Positions 58,736 to 64,000 of a DNA stretch of 64,000 nt are shown here, piece by piece. Made by a program: the position numbers and the translations under genes. Location: the NCBI GenBank assembly GCA_964649825.1, contig CAZYQW010000058.1, forward strand, positions 1 to 64,000, written 5' to 3'. How positions within the stretch are numbered: position 1 is the first letter of the stretch; the number at the start of each line of letters is the position of its first letter. The stretch comes from CAZYQW01 sp964649825. Lineage in GTDB: Bacteria > Planctomycetota > B15-G4 > JADJEK01. Below the pieces are notes generated by a model. It searched no databases and was not told the origin of the DNA. It saw nothing but the letters and a program-made list of their open reading frames with translations.

Positions 58736-58899
58736 CGGCTCTTCGTCTCGAGCGACCGCCCGCTTTCCTCGAGGATCTCCTCGATCTCGGCCCGAATCGC
58801 GCGCCGCCGCGACAGGAACACGAGCAGGTGGAACGGCAGCACGGCCAGCTCGACGAGCGTGAGTCCAAACAGGTAGAGGATCGAGCGCGTGGCGCTCAT
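58732..58899 (-). CDS. 55-residue single-pass membrane protein
   Basis: A short frame (MSATRSILYLFGLTLVELAV... 55 residues) with one transmembrane helix followed by a basic stop-transfer segment and an acidic cytoplasmic tail (RAEIEEILEESGRSLET). Its ATG overlaps the FGE-like gene stop (ATGA) and its stop overlaps the VanZ-like gene start (GTGA), so it sits exactly in a coupled three-gene unit. Double overlap argues it is a real gene. A subunit or assembly factor role is inferred. Confidence 0.72.
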   Translation of the reverse strand: MSATRSILYLFGLTLVELAVLPFHLLVFLSRRRAIRAEIEEILEESGRSLETKSR

Positions 58900-60242
58900 T
58901 TCGACTTCTTCACGTCCATCGCGCACCGGAAACCGAGGTGGGGTTTGCGCGTGGAGAGCCCCGGAGCGATCCAACGGAACACGGCGGCCGAGACGTCGGA
59001 GCCCGAGTTGAAGTTGCCGCCGCGCACCGCGACCTGGACGAGATTCGACTCGAGCGGCCCTTCGATGACGTCCCCGTCCGCCGTCGTCGCGGTCCATTCC
59101 TCGACGTTGCCGGACATGTCGTCGCAACCGAACGCGGAGCGACCGCCAGGAAACGACCCCACCGGCGCCGTATCGCCGAGGCCGGCCTCGCGATCGTTCG
59201 AGTTGCCCGGCGCGTATTGGTCGCCCCAAGGGAAGTGCGTGCCACGAGCTCCACGCGCGGCCGCCTCCCACTCCTCCTCGGTCGGCAGGCGTTTACCGGC
59301 CCATGTCGCGTAGGCGAGCGCGTCGTTGAAGCTGACGCCGACGACCGGGTGATCGGCGCGCCCTTCCGGGATCGTGTACGTCCCGTCCGGCCCCTTCTCC
59401 CAGTAGCGCGGCAGCCTCTCGAGTTGGTTCGTCAGTTCGAGGGTCTTCCAGTACGCGTGGTACTCGTCATTCGTGACTTCGGTCCGGTCGATGTAGAACG
59501 TGCGCAACGTCACCCGTTTGCCGCGCCTTCCGATGCCCTTGCGCTCCCAGCCGGCGTGAGGGCCGAGCTGGTACTGCCCGCCCTTCACCTCGACCATGCC
59601 GGGCGGCAGGCGCTCTCCTCCCGCCGCGAAGCGCTCGGGCGATCGCTCGCGCTCGACGCGGCGACCCGCCTCGATGTAGGCGGCGTGCGCGTCGTGGTAC
59701 ACGTGCGCCGTCCCGACGTGGGTGTAGAGCGCGTCGTTCCAGACCTCCGCGAAGTCGCGATCCGGCACGAACACCTCGCGCAGCACGACGTCGGTTCGCT
59801 CGCTCAGACCCTCGAGCGCGGGATCGGTCAAGCTCGGGAGGATCCTCTCGACCAACCGATTCGCGAGCGCGGCGTGGAAGCCCGGGTCGACGGCGGTCGC
59901 GTCCAGCGTATCGACGAGCCCATCCGCCGCGATGAGGAGCTGCGCGTTCTTCGTCGGTCTCCGCCCGCCCGGCCCGGTCAGGAGCCGCGATTGCAGTGCC
60001 TCCGCGTCGGCCAGGATCGCGTCCGTGACCCGCGCGATGGTCTCGGGCAGGGCGGCGCAGATCGACGTATACGCGGCCTCCATCCGGAGGTACTCGGCCT
60101 CCAACGCGACCTCCGCGTCGCGCAGCTCGGTCGTGCGCGCCTCGAACTCGCGTTCCACGGCCGTCTTCTCTTCCTGCGCCGCCATCGTCGCGCCGACGAG
60201 GAGCATCAACTCGATCGCCATCGTCATCATGGTGCGCATCAT
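58896..60242 (-). CDS. Exported FGE/SUMF1-fold protein (catalytic cysteines absent)
   Basis: 448 residues from ATG 60242 (a GTG at 60248 is possible). Signal sequence MMRTMMTMAIELMLLVGATM, a helical region with coiled-coil character (residues ~30-190), then a formylglycine-generating-enzyme-sulfatase (SUMF1) domain: YIDRTEVTNDEYHAYWKTLE, HPVVGVSFNDALAYATWAGK, RLPTEEEWEAAARGARGTHF and CDDMSGNVEEWTATTADGD. The C-terminal copper-site cysteines of true FGE are absent (VRGGNFNSGSDVSAAVFRWI), so it is not expected to oxidise sulfatase cysteines; such domains often bind ligands. First gene of a coupled chain with the 55-residue and VanZ-like proteins. Confidence 0.87.
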   Translation of the reverse strand: MMRTMMTMAIELMLLVGATMAAQEEKTAVEREFEARTTELRDAEVALEAEYLRMEAAYTSICAALPETIARVTDAILADAEALQSRLLTGPGGRRPTKNAQLLIAADGLVDTLDATAVDPGFHAALANRLVERILPSLTDPALEGLSERTDVVLREVFVPDRDFAEVWNDALYTHVGTAHVYHDAHAAYIEAGRRVERERSPERFAAGGERLPPGMVEVKGGQYQLGPHAGWERKGIGRRGKRVTLRTFYIDRTEVTNDEYHAYWKTLELTNQLERLPRYWEKGPDGTYTIPEGRADHPVVGVSFNDALAYATWAGKRLPTEEEWEAAARGARGTHFPWGDQYAPGNSNDREAGLGDTAPVGSFPGGRSAFGCDDMSGNVEEWTATTADGDVIEGPLESNLVQVAVRGGNFNSGSDVSAAVFRWIAPGLSTRKPHLGFRCAMDVKKSK

Positions 60243-60297
60243 AGTCACGTTCGCGGGAGACTTCAGCCGGGGAGACGGGCCCGGGTGCAGGGATCGA

Positions 60298-63270
60298 TCA
60301 TCCGCGACGCGACGTTGGCGCGGCGTCCGCGTTCCTTCGCAGTCCTTCCACGATCGCGTCGAACGCCGCCGACGCCCGGAGCGGAGCGAACGCCTCGTCG
60401 GTCGCCACGTGGTCGGCGTCGGTGCAGCCGGCCGAAACCGCACGTTCGAGGAGGTGGATCGCGAGGCTCCGGGTCTCATCGAGCAGGCGTCCCCGGTCCG
60501 GTTCGGTGAGGGTCGCGTCGCGTTCGATCAGCGGCAGGCATTCCGCCAGGATTCCACCCGCGATCCGCCCGGCGCGGACGTCCATGGGCTGAACGTCCGG
60601 AAGCATCGTCGCCGCAGCCGCCGCGGCGCGGTGATCGCCGAGGTCGCGGCAGGCCTGAGCCAGGAACCAGAGGCAGCGGAAGAGCGACTCGTCCCAGCCC
60701 GGATGCTCGGGGTTGCGGGCGCGCACCGCCTCGATGAGGGCACGCGCCTCCTCGAAGCTCGACCGCGCCTCCGCGACGTTCCCCTCGTCGAGCGCCACGC
60801 TCCCGAGGTTCACGATGCCGGCGGCGAGGTTGAACTCGGCATCGATCGCGCCCGGCTCGGCGGCGAGGATGGAGCGGAGGACGTCGAGCGAACGTGCGTA
60901 GATGCGGCGGCTGGTCGCGAAGTCTCGATCGTGCGCATGGATCATCGCGAGCGAGTGCAGAACGGAGGAGAGGATCTGCCGTCCCTCGCCGGATTCGGGG
61001 AAGTCCTCGAGCAGCGTCTCGATCGTGGCGAGGGCATCCTCTCCCGCTCGGCGGGCCTCGTCGATGCGATCCAGCCCGAGGAGCGCCTGCGCACGCTGCG
61101 ACTGGAGGCGGAGGGCGAGCATCTCCAGCGACAGTTCGTCGAACGCCGGCTCCAACCCGGGCGTCGCGTGCGGCAAGGTGGTCACGCCGACGGCGTCTTC
61201 GTGCCGGCCAAGGGCCAAGAGCAGGCTCGCGAAGTTCGCGCGGTTCGCGAGCTCCTCGCGCGCAAGGACGAGGCGGCGTTCGTCGTCACGGCACGTCGCG
61301 AGCGCCTGGTCGAGGAACCGGCCGTACGTTCGATGCGCGTCGATCGCCTCGTCGATCCGGCCGAGCTTGCCGAGGAGGATCGCGCGCCGGCGGAGGGCGA
61401 CGCCGCGGTCGAGCTCGATCTCTCCGTCCGCGTCGGGGAGCGCGAGAAGCCCGAGCGCGTCATCGATCGCGGCGAGGCCTTCCTCCGGGCGCCCGAGGAA
61501 CTGGAGCACGCTGGTCTTCGTGGTCAGGATCTGCGCGACGAGCACGCGGCGAGCGACGTCCGACCACGACCCCGCCGCGGGCGAGCGCGCCAGCGGCTCG
61601 CCCTTCATCAGCGCCTCGAGCGCGTGCTCCGGACGTCCGAGCTCGTGCCGCAGGCGGCCGACGCGCAGCGCGGCGGCCGCGCCGTGGCGCGTCATCTCCG
61701 GCGTCGCGTCGGTCGACGCGTCGGCAAGCATGCGCTCCTCGAAGGCGAGCGCGCTCTCGAGGAGCTTCTGGCGCAGCGGCAGCATGCGCGGCACGAAGAG
61801 GAGCCGTTCCTGCGCCACCTGGGTGAGCAGGAGGTCGATCGCCTCGCGGGTCCGATCGCGCTCGCGCTTCACCTGTTCGAGCGCCGCGCTCTTCTCGTCG
61901 AGGGCGGCCCGGATCTGGCGGTTCGCGCGCCGCTCCTGCGCGATCCACAGGGCGGGCCCGCCGAGCACGACGAGCGCGGCGGCGGCCAGGGCCACGGCCG
62001 CGGCGGGGCGGCGCTGCGCCCACCGCCTCGTGCGCAGGAGCACTCCCGGGCGGCGGGCCTGGATCGGGCGCAGCTCGAGCACGTTCCCGACGTCGTCGGC
62101 GAACGCGGCCGCCGACGCGTATCGTCGCTCTCGGTCCTTCTCCATCGCGGCCAGGCAGGTGGTCTCGGCGTCGCGGAGCACGGATGCATTGAACGTCCGC
62201 GGCGCCGCGGCGGCGCCGGCCAGCACGGCCGCGCAGGTCGACTCGACCGAGTCCGCGGCGAACGCGGCGCGCAGGGTGAGCAGCTCGTAGAGGGTCACGC
62301 CGAGGGAGTAGACGTCGGTGCGCTCGTCCACGGAAGCGTGATCTCCACGCACCTGCTCGGGGCTCATGTAGGCGGCCGAGCCGAGGTGCATCCCCGTCCG
62401 CGTCAGCTCGTCGGCCCCCTCGGCCCGGGCCAGCCCGAAGTCGAGCAGGCGTACGCGGCCGTCGCACGTGATCATGACGTTGCTCGGTTTGATGTCCCGG
62501 TGGAGCACCCCCCGCTCGTGGGCGTGCGCCAGTGCCTCCGCGACGTGGCGGGCGATGCGGAGGCACGCCGCGACCCACGTCCCGGAGAACATCCGTCGTG
62601 CCGCCTCCCCGACCGTCGACTCCCGTGATCCGACCCGCCTTCCGACGGTCGCCGCGGCGGCCGACTCCGCCGCGGTCCGCTCGCGCCGCTCCGTGACGGC
62701 GTGGACCGCCAGCTCGAGGTCCCGGGCCATCAGCGTCGTCGGATCCCGGTAGGCGACCTCGGCGAGGACTTCCTGGACGGTTGCCCCGTCGACCCACTCC
62801 ATCGCCAGGTACGGAGCGCCGCGCTCCTCTCCGCCTGCGATCACGGATACGATGCCTGGATGGTGCATCCGAGCCAACGCGTCCACCTCGCGCCGAAACC
62901 GCTCCCGCGCGCCCGGGAAATAGAGCAGCTCGGGACGGACGAGCTTCAACGCGACGGGGCGCTTCAGCTCGTCTTGCTCGGCGAGGTAGACGACTCCCAT
63001 CCCGCCGCCGCCGAGGCGGCGGACGAGGCGGAACGAGCCGATCCGTTGCGGCGGTCCGTCGGGCGCGGGCTCGATGAGGAACCCGGTGGAGCGAAGAGCC
63101 GAGATTCGCGCGCGGAGCGCCGGGGCGTCGCTCGGATGTTGCGCCATGAACACCTCGAGCGCCGACTCGCCGCCGGTGTCGAGCGACTCGAGGGCTCGAG
63201 CCACGAGATCCGCCATGTCGCCGCCGTCGGGGGAGGCGGAGCGGGCGGGGCGATCGTTGGACGTCGTCAT
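60298..63270 (-). CDS. Membrane Ser/Thr protein kinase with TPR-like C-terminus
   Basis: 990 residues. Kinase domain about 80-385: P-loop RRLGGGGMGVVYLAEQ (87-95), Lys109 in VALKLV, HRDIKPSN (about 247), DFG at 267-269, SPEQVRG (activation segment). A ~60-residue insertion (ERRERTAAESAAAATVGRRV) lies before the catalytic loop. A transmembrane helix at about 412-434 (AAVALAAAALVVLGGPALWI) is followed by a coiled coil and a TPR-like helical C-terminus (RLRHELGRPEHALEALMK, AEFNLAAGIVNLGSVALDEG). The gene is divergent from an ECF sigma factor with only 32 bases between the starts. Kinases linked to ECF sigmas in planctomycetes are thought to control them by phosphorylation; here this is inferred from linkage. 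Confidence 0.93.
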   Translation of the reverse strand: MTTSNDRPARSASPDGGDMADLVARALESLDTGGESALEVFMAQHPSDAPALRARISALRSTGFLIEPAPDGPPQRIGSFRLVRRLGGGGMGVVYLAEQDELKRPVALKLVRPELLYFPGARERFRREVDALARMHHPGIVSVIAGGEERGAPYLAMEWVDGATVQEVLAEVAYRDPTTLMARDLELAVHAVTERRERTAAESAAAATVGRRVGSRESTVGEAARRMFSGTWVAACLRIARHVAEALAHAHERGVLHRDIKPSNVMITCDGRVRLLDFGLARAEGADELTRTGMHLGSAAYMSPEQVRGDHASVDERTDVYSLGVTLYELLTLRAAFAADSVESTCAAVLAGAAAAPRTFNASVLRDAETTCLAAMEKDRERRYASAAAFADDVGNVLELRPIQARRPGVLLRTRRWAQRRPAAAVALAAAALVVLGGPALWIAQERRANRQIRAALDEKSAALEQVKRERDRTREAIDLLLTQVAQERLLFVPRMLPLRQKLLESALAFEERMLADASTDATPEMTRHGAAAALRVGRLRHELGRPEHALEALMKGEPLARSPAAGSWSDVARRVLVAQILTTKTSVLQFLGRPEEGLAAIDDALGLLALPDADGEIELDRGVALRRRAILLGKLGRIDEAIDAHRTYGRFLDQALATCRDDERRLVLAREELANRANFASLLLALGRHEDAVGVTTLPHATPGLEPAFDELSLEMLALRLQSQRAQALLGLDRIDEARRAGEDALATIETLLEDFPESGEGRQILSSVLHSLAMIHAHDRDFATSRRIYARSLDVLRSILAAEPGAIDAEFNLAAGIVNLGSVALDEGNVAEARSSFEEARALIEAVRARNPEHPGWDESLFRCLWFLAQACRDLGDHRAAAAAATMLPDVQPMDVRAGRIAGGILAECLPLIERDATLTEPDRGRLLDETRSLAIHLLERAVSAGCTDADHVATDEAFAPLRASAAFDAIVEGLRRNADAAPTSRRG

Positions 63271-63302
63271 GAGGGAAACGCTCCGGGTGCGGAGGATTCT
63301 AC

Positions 63303-63917
63303 ATGACGATGGATGAGCGGGAGCTGGTCGAGCGGGCGGTCGGAGGCGACTCGGCCGCCGTCGAGGAGCTGCTCTGTCGCCACATGCCGCGCCTCCGGGC
63401 GTGGGTCCGGCTGCGGTGCGGGCCCGCGCTGCGCGCTCAAGAGTCGGCGAGCGACGTGGTGCAGTCGATCTGCCGCGACGTGCTCCGCAACCTCGAGCAG
63501 TTCCGCTACCCCGGGGAGGCGGCGTTCCGCGCGTGGCTCTACGCCACCGCCGCGCGCAAGGTCGCCGACCGCGCGGAGTACTGGCGGGCCGCGCGACGCG
63601 ATCCGGCGCGGCTCGAGCCGTTGGAGGGCCACGTCCTCTCGGGAAATCCGAACGTGGCCGAGCAGGAAGCGTTCCGTTCCGTGTGCTCGCCCAGCGAGGC
63701 GGCGATGGGGCTCGAGACGATGGAGCGGATCGAGCGGGCGTTCGCGCGGCTGCCCGAGCCGCAGCGGGAGGTGATCCTCCTCTCGCGTCTGGCCGGGCTT
63801 TCGCACGCCGAGATCGGCGAGCGCCTCGACCTCCCGGCAGCGACGGTACGCATGCGTCTCTTCCGCGCGCTCGGCGACCTCGCCGATGAGCTCCGTCGCG
63901 AGGGGATCGAGAGCTGA
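63303..63917 (+). CDS. ECF sigma factor linked to a Ser/Thr kinase
   Basis: 204 residues. Region 2: LLCRHMPRLRAWVRLRCGPA, ASDVVQSICRDVLRNLEQFR and AFRAWLYATAARKVADRAEY; region 4: LPEPQREVILLSRLAGLSHA and EIGERLDLPAATVRMRLFRA. DVVQSICRD is the form found in the planctomycete ECF groups associated with Ser/Thr kinases. Starts at ATG 63303 or 63309. Its divergent neighbour is the kinase, the likely regulator. 83 bases of sequence remain to the window end. Confidence 0.93.
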   Translation: MTMDERELVERAVGGDSAAVEELLCRHMPRLRAWVRLRCGPALRAQESASDVVQSICRDVLRNLEQFRYPGEAAFRAWLYATAARKVADRAEYWRAARRDPARLEPLEGHVLSGNPNVAEQEAFRSVCSPSEAAMGLETMERIERAFARLPEPQREVILLSRLAGLSHAEIGERLDLPAATVRMRLFRALGDLADELRREGIES

Positions 63918-64000
63918 AACCCGCCCGCCACGCCGCGGCGAACGGGACGTTCCTGCGCGGCGCGGCCATCGCGCCCGGCGGGGCGAGCCGGGACGTCTCG

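Noticed and set aside
54502..60242. FGE activating the neighbouring sulfatase
   Set aside because: The FGE-like domain lacks catalytic Cys and the sulfatase-like enzyme has Thr instead of Cys, so the classic FGE-sulfatase pairing does not apply.

Overview
This is a GC-rich bacterial window that most resembles an uncultivated member of the Planctomycetota. No rRNA or ribosomal protein gene is present, so this rests on gene content only: four ECF sigma factors (one of the LQT-type class common in planctomycetes, one divergent from a membrane Ser/Thr kinase with TPR-like C-terminus), a planctomycete-style cytochrome/PKD protein, a Tat-exported DUF1501-type protein, several large secreted beta-propeller proteins, a MamK-type actin and sulfatase-like and FGE-like proteins. 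It looks like ordinary chromosome. I see no transposase, integrase, phage module or CRISPR array.

Layout. 1-8.7 kb: nucleoside salvage (5'-truncated purine nucleoside phosphorylase, deoC), class II fructose-bisphosphate aldolase, a small ferredoxin, an acyl-CoA dehydrogenase overlapping a CrcB fluoride channel, an ECF sigma factor, a DUF1569 protein and an ankyrin protein. 9.1-17.5 kb: a tightly packed plus-strand run of exported proteins (cytochrome/PKD protein, Tat-exported DUF1501-like protein, ten-CxxCH cytochrome fused to a propeller, ten-EF-hand protein) ending in an NTF2-like protein; this reads as one envelope redox unit. 17.7-24.4 kb: secreted proteins and a sigma/anti-sigma/coiled-coil operon. 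24.6-32.3 kb: an exported protein coupled to a glutamyl-endopeptidase-like S9 protease, a stand-alone threonyl-tRNA editing domain coupled to an M14 aspartoacylase-like protein, a galactokinase-like GHMP protein, a MobA-like nucleotidyltransferase coupled to a DinB protein, and a Rieske protein.

32.5-45.3 kb: an orphan B12-type radical SAM protein, a TPR protein, an inositol-phosphatase/metallophosphoesterase pair, two ABC exporter pairs flanking a secreted FG-GAP propeller, and a methyltransferase/esterase pair. 45.4-48.8 kb: a deoxyhypusine-synthase-like gene divergent from lysine 2,3-aminomutase, then tRNA-Gln(CTG) with a recognisable promoter and terminator, and a DUF2911 protein. 49-54.5 kb: a basic repeat protein, an ECF sigma factor, a MamK-type actin with a coiled-coil partner, a BY-kinase-like ATPase and a YpdA-like flavoprotein. 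54.5-64 kb: a chain of minus-strand genes (FGE-like protein, 55-residue membrane protein, VanZ-like protein, unknown protein, sulfatase-like lipoprotein) and a Ser/Thr kinase facing an ECF sigma factor.

Gene organisation is compact: at least ten neighbouring gene pairs overlap by exactly four bases (ATGA or GTGA), implying translational coupling. Many proteins are exported and many short intergenic regions carry 9- or 10-base tandem repeats. The most interesting material is the envelope redox operon, the actin/coiled-coil pair, the stand-alone tRNA-editing domain, the deoxyhypusine-synthase/KamA pair and the radical SAM protein with a CX4CX2C cluster motif.
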